Under the pieces are notes generated by a model, which was given only the letters and a program-made list of their open reading frames with translations, was not told the origin of the DNA and searched no databases. A program made the translations under genes and the position numbers. A DNA stretch of 64,000 bases from Gammaproteobacteria bacterium (GTDB lineage: Bacteria > Pseudomonadota > Gammaproteobacteria > UBA4575). Of the stretch, positions 54,201 through 63,718 are shown in pieces (position 1 is the first letter of the stretch; each line of letters starts with the position of its first letter). The stretch is taken from NCBI GenBank assembly GCA_028279275.1, contig JANQOB010000018.1, positions 124,001 through 188,000 of the forward strand, given 5' to 3'.

Positions 54201-55358
54201 ATGTCTATTACAATTAACACGGATTTAGGCTTGGCAATGACAGGGGGTGGTGCTAGAGCTGCTTATCAAGTCGGTGTATTACGCTACATTTGTAACAATT
54301 TTGATGATTTCCACCCACCCATTCTTACCGGTGTTTCTGCGGGTGCGGTAAATGCTGCACATCTAGCAGCCTATCAAGGAAGCTTTCATGAAGCGGTTAA
54401 CCAACTTGCGGAACTATGGCTTGAATTAACTACCGATCAAGTCTTTCGCACGGATAGTGGATATTTCTTTGCGAACTTTTTTCGCTGGGGACTCAGTTTT
54501 ATATTGGGTGGTAGCAACATGGGCCCACGCAAGCGTAGTTTATTAGACAGTGACCCGTTAAGAATTTTCCTAGAAAAAAAATTAGCTTCAAAAGCAAAAG
54601 AAAGAATTCATGGTATTCAGGAAAACATTCAACATGGTCAATTACAAGTCTTAGGAATCACTAGTACGAACTATGGTACTGGTAAAGCTATTACATGGGT
54701 TCAAGGAAATGTTGAAGAACATTGGCAACGTCCAAGACGTCATAGCGAACCTGCAGAGATCACTGTGGACCATATTATGGCATCAGCAGCATTACCCTTA
54801 GTATTTCCCGCCGTTAAGCTCGACGATGGATGGCATGGAGATGGTGGAATTCGATCAATTGCTCCTCTGTCACCGATTATGCATTTGGGTGCAAAAAAAA
54901 TACTCGCGATATCGACACGCTTTCGTGGAGGAGAAATAACACCAGACGAATCAGTAATTGGGGAATATGCTCCAGTCGCTCAAATAATTGGTATTTTACT
55001 AGACTCAATCTTTTTAGACTTACTCGATTATGACGCTGCCAATATGAGTCGAATTAACATGTTATATGAAGAAGTGAGCGAAGAGACAAAAGAAGAATTA
55101 AAAAAAGTTAACTTACTCATTCTTCGTCCTAGTGAAGATTTAGGTAAACTTGCCAGTGAATACGAAATTCGTTTACCGCAGCCATTTAGATATTTCACAC
55201 GTGGCTTTGGAACTCGCGATACAAAAAGCCCAGACTCTTTGTCTTTATTAATGTTTCAGCCGGATTACTTAAACCGTCTAATTGAGTTAGGCGAAAAGGA
55301 TGCACAACTCAATGCACAAAAGATAGAAGAATTCTTAACACAAGAAAGCTACAGCTAG
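54201..55358 (+). CDS. patatin-like phospholipase
   Basis: 385-aa serine acyl hydrolase. The oxyanion motif is MTGGGARAAYQVGVL, the nucleophile motif GVSAGAVNAA (GxSxG), and the catalytic aspartate lies in WHGDGGIRSIAPL. No signal peptide is seen, so it is probably cytoplasmic or membrane-associated. A TATAAT at 54115-54120 may belong to its promoter. The substrate lipid is unknown. The 230-bp gap after it (55359-55588) shows a weak AAAGCC/GGCTTT pairing but no clear terminator. Confidence 0.92.
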   Translation: MSITINTDLGLAMTGGGARAAYQVGVLRYICNNFDDFHPPILTGVSAGAVNAAHLAAYQGSFHEAVNQLAELWLELTTDQVFRTDSGYFFANFFRWGLSFILGGSNMGPRKRSLLDSDPLRIFLEKKLASKAKERIHGIQENIQHGQLQVLGITSTNYGTGKAITWVQGNVEEHWQRPRRHSEPAEITVDHIMASAALPLVFPAVKLDDGWHGDGGIRSIAPLSPIMHLGAKKILAISTRFRGGEITPDESVIGEYAPVAQIIGILLDSIFLDLLDYDAANMSRINMLYEEVSEETKEELKKVNLLILRPSEDLGKLASEYEIRLPQPFRYFTRGFGTRDTKSPDSLSLLMFQPDYLNRLIELGEKDAQLNAQKIEEFLTQESYS

Positions 55359-55588
55359 AACTAAGCCAAGCCGATATAAGAAAGCCCCATGGATCCATCC
55401 ACAAGGCTTTCAGGTTTGCCACTGGAGTTGGAACAATGTGGCGCATAAATATTAACTCTTTTTAGCGACGAGTGGTAGCAAAGTCTGAATAAACGGTCGT
55501 ATTGCTATGTTTTCTTTGGTATTTCATGATGAAATTGTGATTTGATTCACACTTTTCGGACAAAATTAATTCTACTGGATCGCTTTTG

Positions 55589-56509
55589 TCAGACTTGGCT
55601 AATGTCTTTGATTCGTTTGAGAGTGCCGAAGATTTTTTGTTGTTGATTCATGCTGATATAGGGCAAGCCTAATTCTTCTAACCATGCGATGCCGGCACGC
55701 TCTCCCTTTAACATCGCAATGGTTGAAGAAGTACCTGCCACTACACATTGCTCAGCGTATACACTCGTGCTAGCCAAGCTATTCACTGGCCAACCCGTTT
55801 TTGGATTAAGAATGTGAGCATAACGAACACCGTCTATGATCATAAAACGTTCGTAGTCTCCACTGCTGGCTAATCCACCTTTTTCAAGCATTACAAATGA
55901 CATTGGCACACTTGGATTACGTGGATGTCGTATACCTACTTTCCATGCATCACCATTTGGATGGGGACCAATAATACAAATATCACCTCCCAGATTTACC
56001 AAACCACCTTGAATATTTGCATTGCGACAAACATTCGCGGCAACATCGGCAGCATATTCTTTTACGTAACCGCCAAAATCTAATTCCATACCTTCAACCG
56101 GTAGACATATATGCGGAGCTTTCCAGCGAATTTTGTCCCAACCAATTAACGGTAATAGTGCATCGATATCATTTTGTGAAGGAAGTTTTTGCGAGCGGAA
56201 ATCCCAAGCTTTTCTTAAAATACCGGAGCTTATATCGAATAAACCATCACTTTGTTCATAACCCACTTGCGCATAGTTAAGCAACAGCGCGGTTTCTGCA
56301 TCAACTCCAATACCGTTTTTGTTTCCAGCACTATTATTTATTTCACTGGTGACACTATCGTCGCGATAGCGTGAGTATTTTTTTTCAAGACGATGTACTT
56401 CTACGATTGCTTCATCTGCAATTTCTTGAGCAAATGCTTTCTCATTAGAATAAAGACGTAACTCACAAGGCGAGCCCATGGCTTTAAATTCAAAGGTATA
56501 GAGTTCCAA
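55589..56509 (-). CDS. apbE: FAD:protein FMN transferase (ApbE family)
   Basis: 306-aa ApbE. It moves FMN from FAD onto a Thr or Ser of target proteins. AMGSPCELRLY, SRYRDDSVTSEINN, the substrate-contact region YVKEYAADVAA, NLGGDICIIG, GGLASSGDYERF and YAHILNPKTGWPV are family motifs, with the Mg ligands near AGTSSTIAM. No signal peptide is visible, so it would act in the cytoplasm or the start is further upstream. It is the last gene of the TlpA-DUF4266-DUF3570-ApbE cluster (62 bp after DUF3570). Confidence 0.94.
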   Translation of the reverse strand: MELYTFEFKAMGSPCELRLYSNEKAFAQEIADEAIVEVHRLEKKYSRYRDDSVTSEINNSAGNKNGIGVDAETALLLNYAQVGYEQSDGLFDISSGILRKAWDFRSQKLPSQNDIDALLPLIGWDKIRWKAPHICLPVEGMELDFGGYVKEYAADVAANVCRNANIQGGLVNLGGDICIIGPHPNGDAWKVGIRHPRNPSVPMSFVMLEKGGLASSGDYERFMIIDGVRYAHILNPKTGWPVNSLASTSVYAEQCVVAGTSSTIAMLKGERAGIAWLEELGLPYISMNQQQKIFGTLKRIKDISQV

Positions 56510-56571
56510 ATTGGAAGCTCCAAAAATAAAATTGCTGGGAAGTGTACTAGATTTTTTCTGAAGTCAGAAAA

Positions 56572-57783
56572 TTAAAAACTGTAATCTACGCCAAAGGTAA
56601 ATTGTGTGAAATCTAATAAGGCAGGATTTTCAACATCGACGCTTTGCACAGAATAAGATTTGTCGCTGATATAACGCTCTGCAGCTAGTTTAACTGTCCA
56701 ATCACCTATGGTTTCCGATAAACCTAAGCGTAATGAAACTGAGCCATAGGGAGATAAACGATAATCACTAGAGTATTCTCCGTCGGCTCGAGGTGCTCGA
56801 TAAAATGGTTCATAAAAATCTGCTTGGGTTTGGGTGTAATAGCGTATAGAAGTATCGAATGCCCAACCGCTATCAGTTACCTTATGTAACCCTAAATCTA
56901 ATGTGTGCGAACGAACATTCCAGTCGTCATAATAAAAACGATAATCAACATGCAGTGCTGCGGCTAATAATTCCGAGTATCTGCGTAAACGTGTAGCAAA
57001 AGTATATTGAGTTCGATCACCCGGACGGCTATCGGGCAAGTTCCCTGTCGGTAGCCATACTTGTTTGTAAGGATCAGACAGAAACCCATCAAAATAAGAA
57101 ATACCTAATGTGGTTTGCAAAATTGTGTGTTTATTAATAACCTGAGTTACACCACCAAAGATTGCGTAGTTTTCTTTATCTTCATTATTTACACGTATTT
57201 CACCAGGCTCTTGGGTAGGATCGATTTCATCAAATGAAACCGCAATTCCACCGCGTAGAGAAGTCGCTTTGCTGGGAAACTCATACTCAACTTCTAATGC
57301 GCCACTAATGGCTTTGTAATCTTTCTCAGTTGAATAGCCAATGCTAGGTGCAATGGTAAATTTTTCACCAAAATATTCAGCCCCTATACTAAAATCATAG
57401 CGTGTGTCATCGATGGTGGCGCCACTCATTACCACAAGCGGATCGCCAGTAGCGGTCAAAGTATCGGTTGGCTGAATAAACCAAGGAGAGGAACCACTCA
57501 TATCATCATAAACAAAGCCGGTTGTTATTTGCCATTTATCACTGAGCGGATAGAGAAACTGAATTTGTGCTACGTCAATATCATAACGATCCCGATCTCC
57601 TGCCGTTGATAATGCATCATTACTTGGAATAGAGTCTTCATCATAACGTGTGTATGCAAGTGAAAGCTTAGGTTCGTTTGCTGCAACAGCCGCTTTAACG
57701 TTTGAGCTAATGCCTGGTAATGCCATCGCTGCTGAGGTGAGTGCAGCCAATGCAGGACTAATACTGCTAGATTTTTTGCCCAT
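56572..57783 (-). CDS. DUF3570 outer-membrane-like protein
   Basis: 403 aa with an N-terminal export-like segment (ALAALTSAAMALPGISSNVKA). The rest is beta-rich with alternating aromatic strands and a terminal FTFGVDYSF, as in outer-membrane barrels. DUF3570 features are LAYTRYDED, DRYDIDVAQIQFLYPLSDKW, DDMSGSSPW and VVMSGATIDDTRYD. The SGAT at residues 120-123 resembles the (S/T)GA(T/S) site to which ApbE attaches FMN in NqrC and RnfG. Its partner genes are ApbE and DUF4266. Function is unknown; flavin attachment is inferred. Confidence 0.88.
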   Translation of the reverse strand: MGKKSSSISPALAALTSAAMALPGISSNVKAAVAANEPKLSLAYTRYDEDSIPSNDALSTAGDRDRYDIDVAQIQFLYPLSDKWQITTGFVYDDMSGSSPWFIQPTDTLTATGDPLVVMSGATIDDTRYDFSIGAEYFGEKFTIAPSIGYSTEKDYKAISGALEVEYEFPSKATSLRGGIAVSFDEIDPTQEPGEIRVNNEDKENYAIFGGVTQVINKHTILQTTLGISYFDGFLSDPYKQVWLPTGNLPDSRPGDRTQYTFATRLRRYSELLAAALHVDYRFYYDDWNVRSHTLDLGLHKVTDSGWAFDTSIRYYTQTQADFYEPFYRAPRADGEYSSDYRLSPYGSVSLRLGLSETIGDWTVKLAAERYISDKSYSVQSVDVENPALLDFTQFTFGVDYSF

Positions 57784-57823
57784 TTATTTCTATAGATTTA
57801 CTTTTTAAAAGAAGGATGTTGAA

Positions 57824-58033
57824 TTAATTACAACCACAGCCTCCGCCGCCAGCACCGTATCCTCCGTTAGATCCTTCTTTACTGAAATAAACGTGCTCTT
57901 GTAGTTGCCCCATAAGTGGGTCGGGCTCCCATGCCATTTCTGTTTTAGCTAATATCCCACGCTCCCATGGATTAACTGTCGTGCATGCAGAAGCAACTAT
58001 AGAAATTAAAATTATGTAAAAAATATTTTTCAT
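57824..58033 (-). CDS. DUF4266 lipoprotein
   Basis: 69 aa. The signal peptide ends in lipobox ASAC (Cys about residue 17), followed by the DUF4266 motif TVNPWERGILAKTEMAW and DPLMGQLQEHVYFSKEGSNGGYG, and a Gly/Cys tail GGGGCGCN that could bind metal. ATG 58033 is preferred over an in-frame TTG at 58072, which would give a non-signal extension overlapping tlpA. DUF4266 commonly pairs with DUF3570. Confidence 0.9.
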   Translation of the reverse strand: MKNIFYIILISIVASACTTVNPWERGILAKTEMAWEPDPLMGQLQEHVYFSKEGSNGGYGAGGGGCGCN

Positions 58034-58061
58034 TTGTGTAATGTAAATTTGTCTATCTTTT

Positions 58062-58562
58062 TTATTCTGCAATCAACTTTTCTATTTCTACTCTGAGTTT
58101 TTCAATATCACCTTCTTTGAAAGCCGCATGTACATACTTTACAACGCCATTTTTATCCACGAGATATGAAGTAGGCATTGCTTTAACACCAAATACACCT
58201 GGCAAAACACCTTTAGGATCTTTTGCGATGGGATAACTTACTGGGTGCTTGGCCAAAAACTTCTTTGCATCTTCAGTGTTTTCATCAACATTTACAGCAA
58301 CAATTTCAAAATCACTCGTACCAATCTCTCTGCGTAATTCATTATATTTTGGCAAAGACTTCAAACATGGAGGACACCACGAAGCCCAAAAATCTATTAA
58401 AACAACTTTACCGCGATAATCATCTACAGCAATGCTTTTTGAACCATCAATAGTTCGGGCTTTAAAAGACGGCACTGTATCGCCAACTGAAATTGCAGAT
58501 ACGGTAAATGGAAGGAATACAAATACTAGAATAATCAATGGGCTTAAAAAACGTATATTCAT
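58062..58562 (-). CDS. TlpA-like periplasmic thioredoxin
   Basis: 166 aa: a signal or anchor segment (about residues 8-23) and a TlpA/ResA-type thioredoxin fold with active site WCPPC (in DFWASWCPPCLKSLP), VNVDENTEDAKKFL and the cis-Pro segment AMPTSYLVD. It reduces disulfides outside the cytoplasm. It is the first gene of the cluster and ends 29 bp before the DUF4266 ATG. It could keep the DUF4266 Cys tail reduced. Confidence 0.93.
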   Translation of the reverse strand: MNIRFLSPLIILVFVFLPFTVSAISVGDTVPSFKARTIDGSKSIAVDDYRGKVVLIDFWASWCPPCLKSLPKYNELRREIGTSDFEIVAVNVDENTEDAKKFLAKHPVSYPIAKDPKGVLPGVFGVKAMPTSYLVDKNGVVKYVHAAFKEGDIEKLRVEIEKLIAE

Positions 58563-59006
58563 ATCTTACCTCAATACTTAATTGTTAGATCATTTCTGAT
58601 TTAGATCGATTAATTTTCTATTCGTTTTATTCGAATTCAGCCTTACCGTAAAAATGCGACTTCCAACATTAAAAGAATCATTCAGCAAATTATTAAGTAT
58701 TTATACTTAGAAATATGCCGGTAACGCACTGAATGGATTTAAATTTCGGATTAAATAGACTGGCTTATGTATTATTCAAAGACATACACAAGCCACTGAT
58801 AACAATGAATCTCCAACTCCGATGGTTAATCAAGGTTAGGCAAACTATACAAGCTGAGAATATTTACGACTTCCCATTTATCCGGAAAAACTTACAGCTT
58901 GTCTTTGCTAGTCATGAACACGAAGAATAAGAATAAAGGCCTTATGAAGACACACAAATAAATTAAATTACTTGTGCGTGAATGCTGAAAAATTTTTTGC
59001 TATATA
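58563..59006. other. 444-bp intergenic region
   Basis: The region lies between the metY 3' end and the tlpA start (both minus strand). A 65-codon plus-strand frame at 58733-58930 (beginning MDLNFGLNRLAYVLF) has no ribosome binding site or recognised homology and may be chance or a relic. An imperfect hairpin (58951-58981) after metY lacks a T-run on the minus strand. The tlpA promoter should be near 58565-58650. Confidence 0.4.
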
Positions 59007-60296
59007 TTAACTACTTGCAGCAATCGCTTGATCAAGGTCTGCAATAATATCAGCAGCATCTTCTAAACCAATCGACAAACGCACAACATCTGGACCTGCA
59101 CCGGCAGAAATTTGTTGCTCTTCAGTTAGCTGACGATGAGTAGTTGAAGCTGGGTGGATGATCAGCGAACGTGTATCGCCAATATTGGCTAAGTGCGAAA
59201 GTAGCTTGCAATTACTCACTATACTTAAACCCATGTCATACCCACCTGCAACACCGAAGGTAAAGACTGCACCAGCGCCACTTGGGCAGTATTTTTTAGC
59301 CAGTGTATAAAATTCATTATCAGGCAACCCTGCATACGATACCCAAGTAACGTTTGAATTGCCTTGTAACCATTGTGCAACTTCTAAGGCATTATCCGCA
59401 TGTTTTTGCATCCGCAGAGGCAAAGTTTCAGCACCGGTTAACGATAAGTATGCATTCATTGGCGACATGGCAGGACCTAAATCTCGCAGGCCAATTGCAT
59501 GGCAAAACATTGTATAAGCCATATTGCCAAAAGTTTCATAAAACTTTAAACCGTGGTACGCACCACAACTTTCTACTAAATCTGGGAATTTATCATTTTG
59601 TGACCAATCAAAATTACCACTGTCTACAACAACACCCCCCATGGCATTGCCATGCCCAGAAATAAACTTTGTTGTGGAATGCACAACAATGTCCGCGCCA
59701 AATTCGATAGGACGACACAAAGCCGGCGAAGGAAGTGTGTTATCAACAATACAAGGAATGCCCTCATCATGGGCAATCGCGGCTATGGCTTCTATATCAC
59801 AAACTACACCGCCTGGATTTGCCAAACTTTCTGTGAACACCGCTTTGGTTTTTTCATTGATCGCTTTACGGAAGTTTTGCGGATCAATTGGATCAACAAA
59901 ATTTACTTTCCAACCGAATTTTTTGAAGCTATGCCCAAATTGTGTAATCGATCCTCCATAAAGTTTGTTCGACGCAACAAATTCATCGCCACTGCTCATT
60001 AATGCAAATAGAGCCAATAATTGTGCTGCATGTCCAGAAGATGTGCAGGTTCCTCCCACACCTCCCTCTAAGCTTGCCACTCTTTCTTGAAATACACTTA
60101 CGGTTGGATTGGTAAGCCGTGAGTAAATAAAACCAGCTTGCTCTAAACCAAACAACGCTGCGGCGTGGTCGGCATCGTCAAATACAAAAGCGGTCGATTG
60201 ATGAATTGGAGTTCCACGCGCACCGGTGGATGGGTCGGGTGATGCTCCAGCATGAATGGCTCGTGTGGAAAATCCTTGTTGGGCTTTATTACTCAC
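59007..60296 (-). CDS. metY: O-acetylhomoserine sulfhydrylase/aminocarboxypropyltransferase
   Basis: 429-aa PLP enzyme of the Cys/Met metabolism family that makes homocysteine (or methionine) from O-acetylhomoserine and sulfide (or methanethiol). It begins FSTRAIHAG and carries YSRLTNPTVSVFQERVASLEGG; the PLP lysine is in VHSTTKFISGHG. A long C-terminal half (NLVRFSIGLED-like VVRLSIGLED) and the overall length favour MetY over MetB or MetC. AAGGAG precedes the ATG, and an inverted repeat lies just upstream. Confidence 0.95.
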   Translation of the reverse strand: MSNKAQQGFSTRAIHAGASPDPSTGARGTPIHQSTAFVFDDADHAAALFGLEQAGFIYSRLTNPTVSVFQERVASLEGGVGGTCTSSGHAAQLLALFALMSSGDEFVASNKLYGGSITQFGHSFKKFGWKVNFVDPIDPQNFRKAINEKTKAVFTESLANPGGVVCDIEAIAAIAHDEGIPCIVDNTLPSPALCRPIEFGADIVVHSTTKFISGHGNAMGGVVVDSGNFDWSQNDKFPDLVESCGAYHGLKFYETFGNMAYTMFCHAIGLRDLGPAMSPMNAYLSLTGAETLPLRMQKHADNALEVAQWLQGNSNVTWVSYAGLPDNEFYTLAKKYCPSGAGAVFTFGVAGGYDMGLSIVSNCKLLSHLANIGDTRSLIIHPASTTHRQLTEEQQISAGAGPDVVRLSIGLEDAADIIADLDQAIAASS

Positions 60297-60308
60297 TAAT
60301 ATCTCCTT

Positions 60309-60334
60309 AATGCAATAAATGTATTAATTGCATT
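60309..60334 (-). promoter_or_regulatory. inverted repeat in the metY leader
   Basis: AATGCAAT and ATTGCATT (8-bp arms, 10-nt spacer) lie directly upstream of the metY ribosome binding site. It may be an operator or an RNA hairpin limiting ribosome access. It does not look like a known SAM riboswitch. The remainder of 60335-60672 is AT-rich with nothing else recognised. Confidence 0.4.
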
Positions 60335-60672
60335 CATTCAGGTGTGGTTTATCTTTGCTAAATGTCTACAAATATGTTTTGAATAAATTCTAGTTAAATA
60401 TTAATTTTGCAGTGATTTAAAGTGTATATGAATTGGTTAATTCTTGAGCTGTTAAGTTAACTCTATGGCCGTCACATGAGAACATTATTTTACATTTAAA
60501 CCTCAATAATACTATGGATTTTAATTTGATTTCACATCAAATCCAATGAATTAACGCATGTTAAGTCGGCTTTCTTTTAATTCAGGAATGTTTGGCTAAG
60601 ATCCATTATAGGCAAAGAGCTGACGTACTATAATATTAAATTAGATTAGAAAATTCATTAATTCGCTTAACT

Positions 60673-62724
60673 ATGAGTACTGTCATTTCTAATGATGCAA
60701 ACAAACTAGATAACCCTTCTAGTCAACAACCTGCGTCAAAGAAAATACTTAAAAGCACTTATGAAATTGTACTTGCTGCGTTAAACAGTAATAAAAAAAT
60801 TATATTAGTTACAGGAGATACAAAAAAAGGTAAATCTGCTCTTCTACATACGATTAGTAAAGATATGTCCTCCACCCACCGCACTATCTCATTAAGTGGG
60901 AAAGACTTGCCATCGACAGATTCTGCTAACGCGGATGCAGAAAGTAGTGACCTTAGCACGGTTCGGGACTTTATTATTGCGTCTACAGATCTTGACGATA
61001 AGCTAATTGTTACATTAGATGATGCCGATTACTTACCAACAGATTTTTTAAGCGATTTGATTTCATCTATAACCACCAAGTCAGTCAACGATCATGGTTT
61101 ACAGCTAGTCTTAACCGGATCGGCCAACTTTAAAGACCAATTATTGTCTATAGAATCATTGGATGATACTGATTTCATACATTGTCCAATGGAAAGTTTG
61201 AATAAAGATGAAATACTAAAATTTGCTAAGAACAAAACCTATAAAATTTCTTCAAATATAAAAAATTTAAAATATGAAAAAGAAGCATTAAGCGCATTAA
61301 GTGATTTTTCACTATTGAACAAACAGCTTCTGGATGTCGCACTTGAATGGTGTTCAGCTTTAGTAAAAAAAGATCAATTAGATTTAGTCTCATTAGACAC
61401 TGTTACACGAGCAATAAATTTTGCTCGACAATTTTCTAAAGATAAAAATTTACGCTTAGAAAATTCTTACCCTCCTTCTCATGAAGTCTACAAATTTATT
61501 AATGGCTTTCAATCAAGAACTTCTACCTATAAGCAAAATGAAAAGCGGGAAAGTTTTATAAAAACTCCAAATAAAACGGATTCAAATGCAACTAAAATTC
61601 CAACCATTACAGCTAATGTTAGCAATGCTAAAAAGCACACAAGGCAGGGCGCAAATGAAGAATTACTAAGTAATGACTCCAAAAATTCAGAACTTGATAA
61701 TGACGTTATGTCCGTTGAATGGACTCCAAAAGACCAAAAAGCTTCTGCCAACAGGATGTCTTTCCCTGCAATTTTGGGACTTTTGGCCGTTTTGGTTTTA
61801 GGGTATGTCCTTTTCATTAATAATCGTATTGAAACGAACATTACAAATAATGCACCATCAAAAGAATCTGTTGCTAATAATCAACCTGTAGAAAATGATA
61901 ATGAATTAAGTTCACCAAACGAAAGAGAAGATAATGTAAATAAAATTATCAGCACTGATATAGGCGATCCAAAACCTGAAGTTGCGCCTCTAGCTTTAGG
62001 TAAAGTGGATAGCTCTTTGTTCAACACAGGCGATAGCATAAATAACCTGCTTAAGCTGGCTGAATACCAATTCGAGAATAAGCAACTCTCCACTCCACCG
62101 GGTGATAATGCGTTAGAAACCTATCAAAAAATTCTGGAGCTAGAACCAAATAACCAAACGGCCATTGATGGTATTAAAAAAGTACATGGTAAGTATTTAA
62201 GCTGGGCTAACTACTATTCGAAAAATAATGACACTGAACTCGCGAAGCAATTCTACAACAAAGCTTTGTCTATTGATCAAAATGATAAAATTGCGCTAGA
62301 AGGTCTGCAAAATATTGAGCGTCAAAAAACAGCTCCTTTAAATTCTGATATCAGCTCCTCCACTCAAAATATTTTAAATGATAGCGCCCCTTCAGAAAGT
62401 ATCGATCGTTTACTCGTGGACGCAAATGAAAAAATGTTGCAAATAGAATCTGATATTAAATCTGACCAACGCAATTTTAAAATTTACAAAGAGGCGCAAA
62501 GTGCATATGAAAATATCTTGAAATCTCAACCGCAAAATCTCAGTGCGCAACAAGGTCTATCTTCGTTAATGGACTATTATGTAGACTGGGCAGAACTACA
62601 AATTCAAAACCGAAATTATAATATTGCCATTTTTTTGTATGGCCAAGCATTGTCTATAGAACCAGATAATAACGAATTAACAGACCGAATAGATCAACTG
62701 CGAAAATTTAAAAAACCCTTGTAA
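60673..62724 (+). CDS. membrane-anchored ATPase with C-terminal TPR repeats
   Basis: 683 aa. The cytoplasmic ExeA/DamX-type P-loop domain has Walker A GDTKKGKS (residues 48-55) and Walker B LIVTLDDAD. A charged linker, one helix (about 364-384) and a periplasmic part with a Pro/Asn-rich stretch follow. APLALGKVDSSLF and TPR-like repeats (about 455-680; ALETYQKILELEPNNQTAI, AKQFYNKALSIDQNDKIAL, AIFLYGQALSIEPDNNEL) complete it. The plan parallels the SPOR protein at 25400, with TPRs replacing SPOR. Function unknown; an envelope-complex ATPase is inferred. Confidence 0.8.
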   Translation: MSTVISNDANKLDNPSSQQPASKKILKSTYEIVLAALNSNKKIILVTGDTKKGKSALLHTISKDMSSTHRTISLSGKDLPSTDSANADAESSDLSTVRDFIIASTDLDDKLIVTLDDADYLPTDFLSDLISSITTKSVNDHGLQLVLTGSANFKDQLLSIESLDDTDFIHCPMESLNKDEILKFAKNKTYKISSNIKNLKYEKEALSALSDFSLLNKQLLDVALEWCSALVKKDQLDLVSLDTVTRAINFARQFSKDKNLRLENSYPPSHEVYKFINGFQSRTSTYKQNEKRESFIKTPNKTDSNATKIPTITANVSNAKKHTRQGANEELLSNDSKNSELDNDVMSVEWTPKDQKASANRMSFPAILGLLAVLVLGYVLFINNRIETNITNNAPSKESVANNQPVENDNELSSPNEREDNVNKIISTDIGDPKPEVAPLALGKVDSSLFNTGDSINNLLKLAEYQFENKQLSTPPGDNALETYQKILELEPNNQTAIDGIKKVHGKYLSWANYYSKNNDTELAKQFYNKALSIDQNDKIALEGLQNIERQKTAPLNSDISSSTQNILNDSAPSESIDRLLVDANEKMLQIESDIKSDQRNFKIYKEAQSAYENILKSQPQNLSAQQGLSSLMDYYVDWAELQIQNRNYNIAIFLYGQALSIEPDNNELTDRIDQLRKFKKPL

Positions 62725-62811
62725 ATAAAAATTTAAGATCTAATTAAATCTAAGTTATTCGAATTAAAGTCAATTTTTACAATCGATCTCAAACAAAAAT
62801 TTACTTAATTG

Positions 62812-63222
62812 ATGGAAAACAATCAGTCAGATATTCTAGTCATTCAAGTCAATGGTAATCCCATTCTTGAGTACGACAGAAGTAAAGAACTTTCTGATGC
62901 ACAACATCAATCTTTAAAACTCATGGAAGAAAAACTGAATCTAGGGTTAGAGCTTGGTGATCAACTAGTCAAGCATCCAAATTTAGAGCAAAAAATTCAG
63001 TTCGTAAGTGCAAACCTAGTATCAGCTTTGCTAAATGATGAAGAAACACTTGCTGCGGCAGCATGCGCTTATCTTGCGCATACCCTACCTGACTTAAAAC
63101 AGTTAAAAGCAATCGAACAAAATGGTGAAATCGGTATTGAGTTAATATTTGACCGTGAATTCCAAGCTGAAGAAAAATTAAATTTTATTCCTATTGATAA
63201 TTTTACATCTCGTTCTCATTGA
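62812..63222 (+). CDS. hypothetical protein
   Basis: 136 aa, acidic and soluble, with no signal peptide, cysteine cluster or recognised domain. An N-terminal beta hairpin (ILVIQVNGNPILEYDR) is followed by helices (LEQKIQFVSANLVSALLNDEETLAAAACAYLAHTLPDL) and a short beta end. It lies 87 bp after the TPR ATPase on the same strand and may be co-transcribed. ATG 62812 is used rather than TTG 62809. No function is proposed. Confidence 0.7.
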   Translation: MENNQSDILVIQVNGNPILEYDRSKELSDAQHQSLKLMEEKLNLGLELGDQLVKHPNLEQKIQFVSANLVSALLNDEETLAAAACAYLAHTLPDLKQLKAIEQNGEIGIELIFDREFQAEEKLNFIPIDNFTSRSH

Positions 63223-63614
63223 CCGTTCAAGGTGTTTGAAGTCTCACGTCATGCGAATCAAAAATATTGTAAATATTAAGACTTATAATTCGAGCTCAGT
63301 TACGGATTAGTATTACTGCGCCCACAACCAATATAAAAAGAGCAATGAGTAAATTTACAGACATCCTAGTTGTCCATTCACTGTTGTTGACTGACTTAAT
63401 ATATAAAAGCATACGGCTCAGGTGATGAAATTTCAGATCAGTACAGAAAGTTTACGGATAAACTACTCTAATCCTTCTCAAAATCTTGCAATTTAATAGG
63501 ATAAAATTTTCAAACTATTCACCGAACTCGCTCAGAATATGAGTGTTAGGTGGTGTTTCTCATCAGTCTAGTGAAATATTGATTTATCAATGGTTTACAG
63601 CTCTGTCTAGCATT

Positions 63615-63718
63615 TTGTTGCATATTTGCAACAATTTTTACGGCTTTAAATTTCGTTTATTTCAACTTTATCACTCAAAAGCAGCCAGTTATTTTAGCAA
63701 TGTTGCTTAATTGCAACA
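63615..63718. promoter_or_regulatory. two related inverted repeats (possible operators)
   Basis: TTGTTGCA-TATT-TGCAACAA (63615-63634) and TGTTGC-TTAATT-GCAACA (63701-63718) share the same half-site 86 bp apart. Two copies of one dyad ahead of a gene suggest a DNA-binding repressor or activator. The T-rich bases after each also allow weak hairpin terminators. Confidence 0.45.

Noticed and set aside
55381-55410. Terminator after the patatin gene
   Set aside because: The AAAGCC/GGCTTT arms are only 6 bp with an 18-nt loop and no T-run follows.
58733-58930. 65-aa plus-strand frame between tlpA and metY
   Set aside because: No ribosome binding site, no recognised motif and an AT-rich context; noted under the intergenic entry but not called as a gene.
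60335-60672. SAM riboswitch upstream of metY
   Set aside because: No match to SAM-I or SAM-II core sequences could be seen; only the short inverted repeat near the start codon stands out.
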